Assembly: GCA_015499995.1 (NCBI GenBank)
Contig: JADNRV010000014.1
Span: 434,001 to 498,000, forward strand
From: Flammula alnicola
Taxonomy: Eukaryota; Basidiomycota; Agaricomycetes; Agaricales; Strophariaceae
DNA length: 64,000 nt
Direction: 5' to 3'
Part shown: one piece after another, positions 12,359 to 24,285 of the stretch
Numbering within the stretch: position 1 is the first letter of the stretch
How the letters are laid out: each line of letters begins with the position of its first letter
Translations under genes and position numbers: made by a program
Notes under the pieces: generated by a model
The model's database searches: none
Told to the model about the DNA's origin: nothing
Seen by the model: only the letters and a program-made list of their open reading frames with translations

Positions 12359-13366
12359 TTACTTCATCCTCAATCGTTCTGAGCGAGTGGCCTGAGAGAA
12401 AGAAGGATGAGTTGACGTGAGTTGAAAGGCAATGGCTGAACATACCCTTCGGCGCTTCTTTAGCCTGAAGAAAGAAAGAAGACAACAAAGTCAGTTTCTT
12501 GAAATTTCCGTAACATGAAAAGAAAGCAAGACACGTAATACACGTCGTAAAGTATGAAGATTAAATCCGAAAACTTACTTGTGCTTCTTCATCTTCTTTC
12601 GCCTCTTCCTCTTCGTGCTATCGAGCAAGATCTCCTCCCATTCCTTATCGAACTGTTGCTGGAGGTTTATTCGATCTGCATCCTTGGAAACGTCCAATCC
12701 GAGGTGCTTGAGGGTGTCCTCCCAAGCCAACGTTGATCCGGCCTTGGTCATCGTCAGCGCCCGGGTCAGCTGACGTGCAGCCTCCGCGTCAGCGTCGACA
12801 AAGGGGTCCAGCGGAGCGTCCAAGCCGAATTTCTGCTGATTCGACTCCTCGGCCTCTGGCTGGAGCGGGCTAAAGATGGGGTGGTCGGGTGGGACAGGAC
12901 GGAAGATAGACGCGGGTTGGTTGATAAGGAGGAGCGGGCGGTGGAGAGAGAAAAATTGATGCATCTTGAAGTCCTTGGGGTTGATCGCGAGTTGGGGGAT
13001 GTGGTTTTTCGAGAACTCGGCAAATGCATCGGAGAGGTTCGTTGACTGAGCGTTGCCGCTGCTCGAGCTTTCCGAAGTTCCGGTTACCGAAGAGGAAGGT
13101 GCAGCTGTCGACGCCGAGGAAGACGACTGGGGATCTCCTATAGGGCTCGAAGAGACAGCATTGGCGTTTGCTGAAGCGCCTTGCACGCCGTCTTGCTGCA
13201 CCTCGGAAGATGGGTCATTCTTGGCGTTATTGTTCGGTGCAACGACACCGCCCTTGGGTGATTTGGCCGAGTTGAAATACCGACCTCCTCCTGATTTCGA
13301 GGAAAAATACGAGGAATATGTTCTGCGAGATGCAGGGAGATATAGTAGGCGGCTGAAGGCCGACAT
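12359..13366 (-). CDS. Mitochondrial small-subunit ribosomal protein mS38 (COX24/AURKAIP1 family)
   Basis: mS38 is a late-assembling protein of the mitochondrial small ribosomal subunit. In yeast its orthologue Cox24 is needed for translation of cytochrome oxidase mRNA. Exons 13366-12579, 12464-12446 and 12391-12359 total 840 bases, giving 279 residues. The N-terminus is a basic presequence (MSAFSRLLYLPASRRTYSSY) followed by a low-complexity Ser/Asn stretch. The diagnostic C-terminal signature begins LDSTKRKRRKKMKKHK. Without splicing the frame would stop there. With the 19-base middle exon and the 33-base last exon it continues LKKRRRATRSERLRMK, completing the family's C-terminal basic helix. 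Splice sites are GTAAGT...CAG and GTATGT...CAG. Confidence 0.85.
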
Positions 13367-13726
13367 TTAGGAGGCTGCAGCAATGACAGCCTCGACGGGT
13401 AGTCGACAATGGTGAAGGTCACTTGGGAGTCACGCTAAGCCGTAAAAGCAGCAAAGCCTTGCTGTTTTTTTTTGTTGTTTTGGCAAAGAATAAGCATTAA
13501 TTTACTTATTCATTGCTAGCAAAGGCGAAAAATAAACAACAATACACATCGCATCATCCTCTTCCGAATTTTAACCACTTGCCAGTTAACCAGCGTCATT
13601 GGAATAGATACTTGTGCCATAACATAGGAGATTTCAGATAAGGCATTGCATTCAAGGTCCATCGATAGGAACATCACCCAAAGATGGTTCTAATAAGGAG
13701 CCAAATTACACATCAACTTCAATTTC
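13367..13726. other. Intergenic region between two minus-strand genes
   Basis: This holds the mS38 promoter and the 3' flank of CLP1. It includes a T-run near 13465. No further element was recognised. Confidence 0.4.
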
Positions 13727-15650
13727 TCACTGGTCCTGCCACTCAAAGGATCCTATAACCGCGGTCTTGCCCGTATAACTACCACGGTTCGGTGCGAGGA
13801 TGGTCATCTTCCGCTTCGCCATATCGATGTTTGTCCTAAAATACCAACATTAGCAAAAATGACGGGAGTAGGCAGCATCAAAACAGATTGCGCACACTAT
13901 CAGGAAGCCAACTACAGGTAAGTCAAGAATTTCCTCATCGTAGCGTTCGTTCTCATCTGGGTTTGCAGGTGAGAGGAGCGCGAGGACGGCATTGAGCAGA
14001 CCTGAGCCTGGTGATGCTGGGTCCACAAGCACGGGCTGCATTTCCGACACCGTACGAGTTGCACCAACTGGCAAAGCATCGGATGGGGCCATTGTATCTG
14101 TCAAGATAACAAACGAGTCAAATAAGCACTAGAGGTTTGAAATGTTACATACCTGAGCCTATTCGGTATATTTGGAGGTCATTGAAGTTAATGACAGTGG
14201 ACGATGGTGATAAGACAAGATCAGTTAGGTTTTCACCACCCAATGAACCATTCGTTATTCCTGAAGGTGGGCGAATGACTTGGCCATACATGTACGTATA
14301 TAGCTGGTAGTTGTGAACACGTTCACGATAACTGTAGTCTACCTCGACGACCTGAAGAGTTGATCCATTAGTTCTGCTGTCGAATTGGTTACAAGGATAC
14401 GCACTCCGCCAGATTTCGGTATCTTCACAACTGATAAGAGAGAGCCATAGGTACGCTGCATCTCCACGCTGAGCTTATCGTGACCAACAACAATAATCAT
14501 ATTTACTGTTCCATATGTTAGGCAAATCCTCCAGAGCTTCAGTTTGCTCACTTCTGAAGGCATCGATGCAAGCTTTGATCAACTTCTGTCGATGGGTATT
14601 TGAAGACGGACCGGATGCAAATGATGACGGCGTATCCACAATAAGTCCAGACGCCCGACCTGAACGAATTTTCAGTTCATGGAGAAGAATTATAACATCA
14701 AAAAACATACCTTCATTGTCAAGTTCGAATCGGTCCATGATATTTTCACCAAGGTTTCGAATCATCCGGTCCATCAAAAGAGGATTTCTTTTCGTCTCCG
14801 CATGTCCATACCAATACACCAAAGGCAAAAGGGCGTTAGATGTCAGCGATACGGGAGCCGTAGTGGCCGCAGTTCCAAGTGGATTTGCTGGCGATGCCGT
14901 CGGTATTGGTCCAAGCACTGGCGCCACAGATAGGGCTCCCGGTGCAGCCCAACCTCCCTGATATCATCGCTTCATAAGCTGGTCACTTGCTTCCAAAAAA
15001 AACTAGTAATGACATACCTCGCTCGGATCAACATTTACGAGAAAAGGTGTCCAGCCTTGCCCGGCTCGAACTGCGTAATTCGTTAGGATCTTGCAAACAG
15101 TCGTCTTTCCGGCGTGTTCCGGTCCGAGAATGAGCACTCTTGGAGGATCTGATTTAGATTTTTCTTGAAGAGGGACTGGGGAGCCACGGATAGCCCTAAG
15201 AGCACGGACGCGCATTTGCTCCAGTGCTATGTGCAAATTTGCATATGTCCGCATAGGCGTTTCATCTGATACATATTCCGTCGATGGTTCACCTGTAACG
15301 TGTAGGAAGGAGTTAACTGTGCTGCATCCGACATAAGTGCAGGGGCAAAACTCATCTCAATTACACATCCTCTCCAGGTGAACACCGCTGCTTTGCACTC
15401 AGACCCGAATAAGTAAACCTTCCCTTCTGCTAGTTCGAACCCGAATATTTCAGCCTGGCCTTTTACGAGCTAAGAAATTGGAATGCTTTGAGTTTAGGAA
15501 ATCGGATATCCCAACCTTTTTGAGCGCGAATGAAAGTTGGAGGGGACAAACCTTGACTGCGAGCGATGTCCCAGGATCGAGCTCAAACCTGTACTCTGAC
15601 TCGGGCCCTAGTTCCCACTTTTTGGGTTGGGCGGGTTGGTTGTCTGACAT
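13727..15650 (-). CDS. CLP1: CLP1, mRNA cleavage/polyadenylation factor (polynucleotide-kinase fold)
   Basis: CLP1 is part of cleavage factor IA in fungi (CF IIm in animals) and links PCF11 to the 3'-processing complex in the nucleus. The N-terminal beta domain reads MSDNQPAQPKKWELGPESEY and GQAEIFGFELAEGKVYLFG. The central P-loop domain starts PRVLILGPEHAGKTTVCKIL, with Walker A GPEHAGKT, then FLVNVDPSEGG. The C-terminal domain contains GFLIVTNIDMAKRKMTILAP and ends GSFEWQDQ. About eight introns interrupt the gene. The Walker A differs from the GPTDVGKST of kinase-active CLP1 but keeps G-K-T, so ATP binding is likely while RNA 5'-kinase activity is uncertain, as in yeast. The start is at the first ATG of the WELGPESEYRFEL exon. 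Confidence 0.92.
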
Positions 15651-16559
15651 GGATGTGCTTCAGGGAAACCTTGCGAAACTACTTTAACACTTTGTAGAAC
15701 GTGGAAACTGTCAGCAAAACTCGTTCTTCCGCGGGGGTACCTGATTGAATAGCGAACGGATCGAATAACGGAGTCGTACGTTCGAAAAGGTGAAGGTTAT
15801 TTCAAAGCTTCAAAGTTTCAAAGGCCAACGTTGCAAGAATGTTAACGCTCTTTTCGTTGAAGGCAAGTCTCAAGAGCGAACAGGGCCGGTTTGGCGGCGC
15901 TTGTTGTTTGATAGCACGTGGATACGGCCCCGCCGACCATTCCCCGGTGGCCGAATCCTTCTTGAAATTTGAACGTTTGAACAGCCCTCAACCCAATCCA
16001 CCAAGTTGCTTGGTTTTCCCTATACCATCGTTGTATTTGCTCTCCGATTTACTTGAACACAGCCTCTAGAGAACTATTTTTTTGGCTAGGAAAACGACCC
16101 AATGGGACAAACTTGTTCGATTAACTGGGTCCGAATACCCCTGACATCTTGAAAGAGGCTTCTCTCGTTCGTATTTCGAAATCAGAGATATTCCACGGTC
16201 CACCCACATTCTTGAGACAATAACATACTGATCCGTTTCTCTCCATTCGAATAGCTCCATCGATGTTATCCAATTCTCGACGTGATCGGGTCTATTCGAC
16301 GGATACGTGAGGTCCAGGAAGCCCGTTTACTGTTTACATCTGTCCATCAGCAATACTAGGCCTGCGTAGCTTTTTCCATGCTTCTGTGTCCCATGTGGGA
16401 AGTTCGTTGTGTGGGGTCTCCCTGCTGTACGTTTTCCTGATCCACAATGGCCAAAATTAGATGCAAAGTTGGTAAGAACCGCTTGCTAATTTGGCTGATA
16501 TAAAATAACGGTAAGGGCTCTGCGCATCCCTTCCATCTTTCGTGCTCCTGACCTTCACC
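15651..16559. other. Divergent intergenic region CLP1 / MFS transporter
   Basis: This region of about 0.9 kb separates two divergently transcribed genes and should hold both promoters. Short open frames on both strands have no family resemblance. No TATA box or repeat stands out. Confidence 0.45.
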
Positions 16560-19197
16560 ATGGACTCCGGCAGCGAAACCGCCTCTGAAAAGAAAGATGC
16601 CCATGCGACTGGACACGTCGTTAACCTTCAAGAGGTCGATGTGGCAGCAGGATTGGATACAGATAAACCCCTGGATCCCGAAGTAGCAGCCCGTCTGCGG
16701 TAAGTTCAGACCGGGTTCAAGAGGCCCAGCAGACCATCTCACCAATAGGCTTGATTTTTAGGCGCAAAATCGACTGGCACCTCATGCCTCTCATGTGCAG
16801 TGAGTGTATACGTTTCTATCACTCACAATGCTCTGACGTTGATGCTTTCTAATTATACAGTCATGTATCTGTATGTCATATCAATTCGAATTTCGAAGCA
16901 GTGATCTATCATTCACACAGCGCCCACAACTCTATTACAGAATGACATTTGCGGACAAAACAACGCTGGGACAATCTGCTATTCTAGGAATCCTGTCAGT
17001 GACATTCCCGACAATTTTCTTCCTCGCCCTCATCCAAAATTTTATCCAAATTCTAGGCCCGGTGCACATATAGACCAAAACCAATTCAACTGGCTTGGGA
17101 CAATATTCTACCTGAGTTATCTTGTCTTTCAGGTGGGCCAATCCGAGCTTTTTAACGTCGATGCGTCAACTAATACCTACACTTCCAGTATCCCCAAAAT
17201 TTGGCGCTTCAGAAATTCCCTGTCGGAAAATGGATGAGGTAAATTTTTTCCTTGAAACCTGCGCATGAAGCCAAGTTGATAAATGTTGAAAAGCATCAAT
17301 ATTTTTGTCTGGGCTGTTGCTCTTCTCGCACACGCTGCCTGCAAGTCTTTTGGAGCATTATTCGCTGTCAGGTTCATCTTGGGCATGTGTGAAGGTATTT
17401 CTCTTTATCTTTCATCCTGTCTCTCTTTGTTGACCGATCCCGTGGAAAACAGGTGCAATTACACCCGGGTTCATGATAGTGACTTCTATGTTCTACACCC
17501 GCGCTGAACAAAATAAACGCGTTGGCTATTGGTGTAATTATTATTTCATATTATCTTAGAATCTCATGCTGATAGAATCGATACCAGTCCTCATGAATGG
17601 CTTCGCTATTATTTTCCTTGGTTTCGTCAGCTTTGGTGTTCTGCATACCCATGTAGGTATCCCTCTTTGCCGTCTTTGACCTCTAGTGATTAATTTTATC
17701 CCAGGTTCACAATTTCATGTCCTGGCAATGGTGAATAGTAGCAATTACATATGTGCCATTCCGCCCTCTGACTTATGCTCAGGTTGATGATCATCACCGG
17801 CGTTATCACGCTTGTGACATCTGTGCTATTCTGGTGCGCAAATCCGTCATCCGTCATACTTACTCGGGGCCCTAATGGTTTGGGGCTTTCCGGACACAGG
17901 TTCTTCTTTCCGGATTCGCCTACGACGGCGTACTTCCTTACGCCAGAAGAGCGCGCCCAAGCTGTTCAGCGCATCAAGGTTAATCAGGCAGGGGTTGAAA
18001 ACAAATACTGGAAGAAAGATCAGTAAGTTGAAGACTTAATCAGACCAGAGGTTATTTTTTGACCTTCTTGCGATACAGGTTTATCGAGACTTTCCGAGAT
18101 CCCAAAATATGGGTTATGGCTGCTTTCGCTGCGATTGCGTCAGTATTTCAACATGAAAATTAAACGACTGCTGATTTACAATTCATACAGGAACATCGTC
18201 AACTCGGTATGATCCTTGACTTCCTTGAAATCTTTTAGTGCCTAATAGTACACTTCCAGTTAACAAACCAGAGGCAGCTCATCGTTAGCCAATTCGGTTT
18301 CACTCCGATTCAGACTACACTACTTGGCTGTGTAGACGGAGTGGTTGAGAGTGCGTCTTTGTATAGCCATTACCTTCGATACACTCTTCTGACAGGTTTT
18401 CAATACAGTTCTTACGATCTGGCTTGGAGTGACATTGGCAGCTCAGCGCGCAATCGGCCGCGGCTATGCAGCAGTGCTGATGTTCATCCCGGCACTCCTT
18501 GGGTCCATTTTAGTCAACAAGCTATCTTCGCACCACAAAGTCGGCCTCTTGTTCTCCTATTGGATATCCAGTAAGTGGATCGACCGTCTCTATGTATGTA
18601 AGACCCTGATAATATTGTTTGCAGTCTTCGTATTCACCCCGTTCGTGATTCTTCTTGGATGGGTTCCCTCGATTGTCTCCGGTCATACCAAACGTTAGTA
18701 GATCACCGACATTTCTTTCACCTTTCACCCTTGATCTAAATAAAGAAAACGACTACAGGAACAACTACCAATGCCGTCATTCTATCGGCATATGCGATTG
18801 GTAATGCTGCGGGTCCGTTTATGTGGAAGAAGCAATACCAACCACGGTATGACTTTTCTATCCAATCACGACTAAGAGCTCATTTTTTTTTCACAGCAAC
18901 CATATACCATGGTCTATTATCTCAGCATGTATCGGTGCCTGCAGCATTCTGATCTTGCTTCTTCGATTCATGCTGCAATCCGAGAATAAACGACGTGACG
19001 CAGAGCAACGAGATGATACGTATGATGATGTTTACCTTAAGCAAGAACTCGCGGATGGGACCAACACAGAAAAGCGAGTGGATAGGGTGTGTGCTGTGTC
19101 CTCTTGTCGCTTTTCGAACAACCTTTTAATATTCCGATGACAAGCATTCCTTGACCTTACTGATATCCAAAACCGTGATTTCCGCTATGTCTTCTAG
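16560..19197 (+). CDS. MFS transporter, allantoate permease (anion:cation symporter) family
   Basis: This is a twelve-helix plasma-membrane transporter of the fungal Dal5/Tna1-type group, which carries allantoate, nicotinate, vitamins and similar anions. The N-terminus MDSGSETASEKKDAH leads to DPEVAARLRRKIDWHLMPLM, the typical entry to helix 1. The next exons give TFADKTTLGQSAILGI, NQFNWLGTIFYLSYLVFQYP, the motif RFILGMCEGAITPGFMIVTS, and EQNKRVGYWFLMNGFAIIF. The cytoplasmic loop has SPTTAYFLTPEERAQAVQRI. The second half contains the NAVILSAYAIGNAAGPFMWK segment, and the tail ends LTDIQNRDFRYVF. More than ten short introns are present, and the last donor (near 19087) is ambiguous. Substrate unknown. 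Confidence 0.88.
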
Positions 19198-19613
19198 TTT
19201 TTGATCTTTTTTCTTGTTGTGATATCTTGGCATATACCTAGTAAATGGAAGGAGTAATGATTACCCATGTCTCGCAGTGGCGGGCCTATACAGTTTTTTC
19301 TTTATGTTTTAAATTTGTCTGCCTCGCAGAATTGTTGAAGGTGGTAGGTAGAACGAAGGAATAGAAACCGTTACCGCAGTCGGCCCAAGACGTTCCTTGA
19401 CGTTCCTCACTCTGAGGCCAGAATCTAATGCTTCTGATACGATGATAACAGCGATGACGGCAACCTGAAGGCATGATTTGGGACAACTGCGTCGGCTCGA
19501 GGAATAAATTGCTCGTAAGGATATTCGAAGTTATACAATTTGAACAATGCTCATCTCACTAACAGTTTAAACGTGTAGTAATACCTGATGGAGTTTAAGT
19601 ACGAAAGAGAACA
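19198..19613. other. Convergent intergenic region; contains the 3' end of duplicated segment copy 1
   Basis: This is the 3' flank of the MFS gene and of the first HET gene. From 19500 onward the sequence matches 55929 onward, so the duplication boundary falls here, inside non-coding DNA about 115 bases beyond the HET stop codon. Confidence 0.6.
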
Positions 19614-22133
19614 TTAAACCAAAACGACCGTTTTCAATGGCGTAGTGTCAAACCAGTCCGGCCACTGGAAATTGTACTGAAGATCCAATTTCGCCACCCT
19701 CCGATATTGTTCTACCCCATCCTCAACCCGCAACACCAGAAGTCCACGAATCCAGCCCTCGTCACGATAACCCTCTTCATTTCCCCATCTTCGGCCTGCG
19801 CGTAGGATGATAATATAAAAGTCCATTGGACGATCCTGTGCCGTTCCCTCGAGACAATCGAATCTAATCCCGATCCGCTTGTCTTCCTGCTCTTCGTCAC
19901 CCAGCCTATCCACCGAAGAAGAACCAGACTCCAAACAATTTCCTACTGGAGCAACCCAATCCCCTGAGAGCGACAAGCTTTGGAATTCATCACCCGTACG
20001 AGTCCCCTTCCTCTCCATGAACGTACATTTGTGCCCATCGAGCATCAGTGGCCGTATCTTCGCTTTAACTGTCAGAGTCGCCTCCGCAACTTCACCGAAG
20101 GGATGTATGTCGCTTTTCGGAGTGACTTCGCACGCCACTATCTCTGCTTCATATTCCGTGGAAGGAACTTCAAACATATGTTTCTGGTGCTGGTTTATGA
20201 CGACATCGCCGACCGATGCCCACGACCAAGTTGGTGCACGATACTCCATTGGCCGGGGAGGGAGAACTTCATCTGGCCCTATAGGGCCGAAGGTATCCCA
20301 AAGGAGATCGTCTAGGAGTGTCCGCCGCCACAACCCAGCGAGATAATCATCTTGGGATATAGATTGAAATACTTCAGCAACACCCGCCAAAGCGACCAGT
20401 TTATCGGTGGGCACCGTAATCTTGCATCCTGTGTAGCTCGAAAGTATCTGCTCCCACTGCTCGCGTAGTTCATCTTCTGCGACACCGCCACCACTCGTAC
20501 TATCATCTTTGGCGATTGGGAAAAGTATATAATCGCGCTGGGAATAGGTGGTTTCCTTTTCCCACTGGCCTGGAGTAAGGTTTTCAGAAAAACTGCGACA
20601 CTTGTACTGAACGTAGGGAGGCTGAAAGACGAGTCTTCGTGGGGAGAGGATACTCTCCTGCAAGCACCAACCGCGCTCGTCGAGTGGCGAATGTGTGGCG
20701 ACAGTCTGGTGTTTGTACCCCAAGGATGGATCTTGACGTGGTATGTCGTATTTCAGCAGCATGCGGCCCAGAGATCTCGACCATTTAATACGGTGTGCGA
20801 CGTGGAATGGCAACATAACCGATGTGCGTTCATCAGGGAGGAACCCTTCATCAGCACGGTACGCGGACAAAACCGAAATCGTAAGATATGAATCGCGGTA
20901 AACGTGACCCATATTCGCCAATTCCTTGACCTTGTCTTCGAAGGAATCTTGGATAATGCACAGCGCGTCGACCCAGAGATATCGAACGCCGAGCTTGTGC
21001 GTTGCGAAGATTGCGTCTGTTATCGTTTGAGGTAGAGGAACGTTGATGCCTTCGCGCACATAGGTGTCGATGTTGGCAATGGTGGTTTTCTGGTGCTGTT
21101 CTCCGCCCCACACGTAGCTCAGGGTACAATAGTAGCCTTTTATTTGCCGATGGGTCTCGAAGAGGCGGGGTTTGGAGGGATCTGAGCAATCGATGACTCG
21201 GGTGGGGAGATACGTTTCGTCCAATTTGGAACAGTGGTCATGGTCGCTGCAGTTTTTGACGCATTCCTTTGCCTTGTCATAGTCTACGTAGGATTTTTCC
21301 TTTCGGATGTGGTTTCCTGTGCCGATTTCTTTGGCAGCTGCATCGCCTGTACAAAGAGGTTTATTCGATTAGTACACTGCTATTTCGTTTTTTGGATAAC
21401 CACAAGGAAAATATGGCTTCAAATTTCAGAGAGAATTGCTTACTTGGATCCGCATAGATCTTGTAGGTAGCCGCCTTATAGCCATTGAGGAACACGGTGA
21501 TGGTATTGGTCACATCCATCCAGTCCACTGGCGACTGAACCATTACTTGAACTCTAATCTCCACATTTTCCTCGCCGGCACGGGGGGACTTTTCAGCGGG
21601 TAATCCATCTCTAGCCCGGCTGATAAGACCGCACCAATTACAACCTTCATTGCTGATAGATTGGGAAATGTCGTGCCATGTCGTGGTATAGCAATAGCCT
21701 GTATCAGAATCATGAAAGTCGAAGACGGCCTTGCGAAACCCTTCGTAAGAGAAAGGCCCTGTCCGGCATGCAGCACAGACAAGGGTCGATGGAGAATCGG
21801 GATTCTCCTGTGAATGAGGTAGAGTATCCTCTGTAGATTGACCGCCCCTGGCATGCGGCTGAAGTTTCGACAATGAGTTGAAAACAAGACTCTTGATAGC
21901 TGAAGCACGGCGGGACATTATCGATCTCGCTTTGGGGATATGGGTGAACTGTGCGATGAATATCAGCCTAAGGATTTAAAGGCAAGCAGCAAGGTGGAAG
22001 CAAGGCGTACTAAACATGCTATCTGCTGGGCTTCCGAGCAATGACTCGGTGGTCATGAATGCCCGACGTCAACCCAATGTCAACGGAATTTCAATGACCT
22101 TACCGGTGATAATATATCGCCTGGAGCTAAATT
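19500..22133. repeat. Direct segmental duplication, copy 1 (about 2.63 kb)
   Basis: This segment and 55929-58570 align end to end in the same orientation, covering a whole HET gene plus about 115 bases downstream and about 215 bases upstream. Similarity stops abruptly at both ends: after GATAATATATCNCCT/AGCTAAATTT on one side and before AGGAATAAATTGCTCG on the other. No terminal inverted repeats or target-site duplication could be seen, so it does not look like a transposon. Start-to-start distance is about 36.4 kb. Confidence 0.9.
19614..21918 (-). CDS. HET-domain (heterokaryon incompatibility-like) protein, copy 1
   Basis: HET-domain proteins trigger cell death after fusion of unlike mycelia in ascomycetes. 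In basidiomycetes the family is present but its role is mostly untested. Exon 1 (from 21918) encodes MSRRASAIKSLVFNSLSKLQ, then a Cys-bearing segment with CAACRTGPFSYEGF and CNWCGL. One intron of about 93 bases follows ADP. Exon 2 begins SDAAAKEIGTGN and reaches the HET domain: GYYCTLSYVWGGEQHQKT, VPLPQTITDAI, VRYLWVDALCIIQDSFEDK and ELANMGHVYRDSYLTISVLS. A long C-terminal region carries APTWSWASVGDVVIN, typical of the family. The whole protein is about 730 residues. It is paralogous to the copy at 56046-58353. Confidence 0.9.
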
Positions 22134-23255
22134 TGAATCCCTTTATTTGAATTATAATACTCATCGATATACTCATCACCTGCGCTCTAACTTTAGGCGC
22201 CATTTATATCTTGTCAGAAGTAATCTGTTTGTGTGATAGAGGGCCTCAGCGGCAAAGTCCGAGAACTCTCACCTCCCTCTGTTTTCTTGAAATTAAAACT
22301 GCTGGGGTCCTGGCACAAATGTGGAGTCCCTGTCCATGGATGTAGCCCTTGACAACGACGAGAGCTGGGATCCGACTTCACCGCGAAGAAGGAGAGCCTC
22401 TTCAGTTCTTTCTCACGCATCAAGTAGTGCATTGAGGCAGCCTTCTAGTTGAAAGGTAAAGAAGATATAGAGGATGAATAACTAGACATTTAGGCTGAAA
22501 ATCCGAGTCAGAGTGTGGTTGTGGAACGAGGAATAGTGATATAGATTGTGAGATGTGCGAGCAATCGCTACCTTCCTAATATGGACAGGGACCCCGCATT
22601 TGTACCCGGCCTGCAGGACCCCGGCGGTTTTGATTTCAAGGTCAGAGTTCTCGGACTTCAGCTGCTGGGGCCCCTTGAGGTACAAGGAAAACTTGGGCGT
22701 CGGTAAGAATTACACCTGGCGCCCACAGAGCAAATTATCGAGTCATCAGGACTAGTCCTCCCATAGTCATGTGTGTCGGAACTTTCGAACCTTCGCTTCC
22801 CTTACGCAAGGTTAACCACATGGTAAAGGTCGAAATGGCCTCGTTGCAAGGACTCACACAAAGGACATGACTTTTCAAGTAATATAGTGCGAAATATGGC
22901 TACATGGTTGATCCCCGCGAAGCGAGAGATGATCAAATGAATACAAGTGAAAATGCATATGGAGGTACGAGACAGTGAGTACTGGAAAAGGAGTGTCTTG
23001 TGCATGTAGGAATTCCGAAGGCGATGGTGATGATGATAAGAGTAGTGGTACGGAGGATGTACCGACTTGCAATCGAAAGCGAAAACAAAAGCGAGAGCGA
23101 AACGAAAGCGAAAACGAAGGAACGACGTTGCACGTGCATAAAAGCGGTGAACAAGGGTTCAACCCGAAGCGTCCATGCTGATGTGTGAGTGAAATAACTG
23201 ATGATCGGCGGAGGCATAAGAGAAGATAAATTCTGAGCAGAGGGGGCATACGAAT
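22134..23255. other. Gene-poor region with repeats
   Basis: This region of about 1.1 kb has no convincing gene. It holds an imperfect inverted repeat (22241-22337 and 22581-22674) and a purine-rich stretch at about 23073-23122 built from GCGAAA-like units. Short open frames on both strands show no family resemblance. Confidence 0.5.
22241..22674. repeat. Imperfect inverted repeat with ~240-base spacer
   Basis: The arm at 22241-22337 is the reverse complement, with mismatches and gaps, of the arm at 22581-22674. Shared blocks in one orientation include AAGTCCGAGAACTCT, TTGAAATYAAAACYGCYG, GGGGTCCTG and GTCCCTGTCCAT. Each arm is about 95 bases. The middle of the first arm carries a few extra pyrimidines. 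The pair lies on the promoter side of HET copy 1, just outside the duplicated segment. It could be a decayed MITE or two inverted fragments of one element. Confidence 0.7.
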
Positions 23256-24285
23256 CTAAACCGTATTTCGTCGTAGACGGCGCATGAATAAATCTCTTGC
23301 TTCTTTGAACTGCCATAATCTTGGCTTCTCGAAAGTGTATGGGGTGAGGGAGAATCGGCCTCTGCGAAGAATCTCCATCATGAGGAAGGACAAGATTATC
23401 TCGATGTCATGCGCAAGGGGGTGCGAGGAAAATTCTAGGTAACAGGAGCCAACTCCCGGAAGATGGGTAGGAATGAACGTCGATTTTCCGAGTTCGTGGA
23501 TCTTGGTTTCGGATTCAGCTTCCTCGGAGGTTGAAGACAGGGCCGAAGACTTAGAAGAAGGCATGGCGCCAAGGAGAAGGGTGGAGGGTGACGAGAGCTT
23601 GTACTTTGAAGGTGACGAGAGCTTAGACTTCGGCGTTTTAGAGGGGGAGGGAATTCGGAAGGTGTTCTGATGGAAGGAGCCTTTGATTGTCTCCGTATCA
23701 TAATCGAAAAGCTGAAGATAAAATGAGTATTAGAAAAAACTAGGCCCTAAAACACTTACCGTAAGAGAGTCTGGTGTAGCTGTCCACACATACTCTGTAT
23801 CGAAGCGAGTAGGAATAGCCAGAATTTTAGGCCTAAGAAAAGAAAGTCAGCAGGAAGATTCCCCAGACGAAAAGACTTTGTACGAACATGAAGCGCACAG
23901 TCGACGAGCCGAAAAGGTCAGTGAGAGCGCCAATCTTCTCGGTACCGATGGTAATATCTGGATGACGTCCTTTCCAGGTTATGTTGGCAACAACCTTTCC
24001 GGTACCATCGGTAATCGTTGTCAGTCTCGTCTCCGTATTTTTAATATCTTCTGGATTCGGAGGAGGTGCCGACTTCTTCAGGAAGGCTGCCGAAGACGAA
24101 GTGGCAGTATCTGTCCGCTGCTTAGAGGACGAAGCCACGGGGGACGATTCGGGCTGGTCCGAAGACTCCTTAGACGGGTTTGTGGGGGATGAGATCACCG
24201 TTAAGATATTATAGGCACGTTCTCCAGTTGCGACGTCGATCAGCGACGTGTTTAGCATGTCGGGCGCAGTGAATTTGAACAACAT
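23256..24285 (-). CDS. DUF6593-like basidiomycete protein
   Basis: Three exons are joined by GTTCGT...TAG and GTAAGT...CAG introns. The N-terminal part reads MLFKFTAPDMLNTSLIDVAT then GERAYNILTVIS. A Ser/Pro-rich insert follows, then TRLTTITDGTGKVVANITWK and HPDITIGTEKIGALTDLFGS. The second exon contains PTRFDTEYVWTATPDSLTL. This beta-rich pattern, with a T-x-I-x-D-x-x-G-x-x-V-A-x-I-x-W core, is that of the DUF6593 proteins abundant in mushrooms, whose function is unknown. The C-terminal third is longer than usual, Ser-rich, with a short internal repeat (KLSSPSK, KLSSPST), then a basic end, FMRRLRRNTV. No signal peptide or membrane segment is evident. Confidence 0.6.

Noticed and set aside
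15430..15480. A GTTCGAACC-like box resembling a tRNA T-arm
   Set aside because: It lies within a CLP1 coding exon and no cloverleaf can be formed around it.
22933..23316. A 127-codon minus-strand frame with a hydrophobic stretch
   Set aside because: The hydrophobic part comes from the GCGAAA-like repeat read in reverse, and there is no family resemblance.
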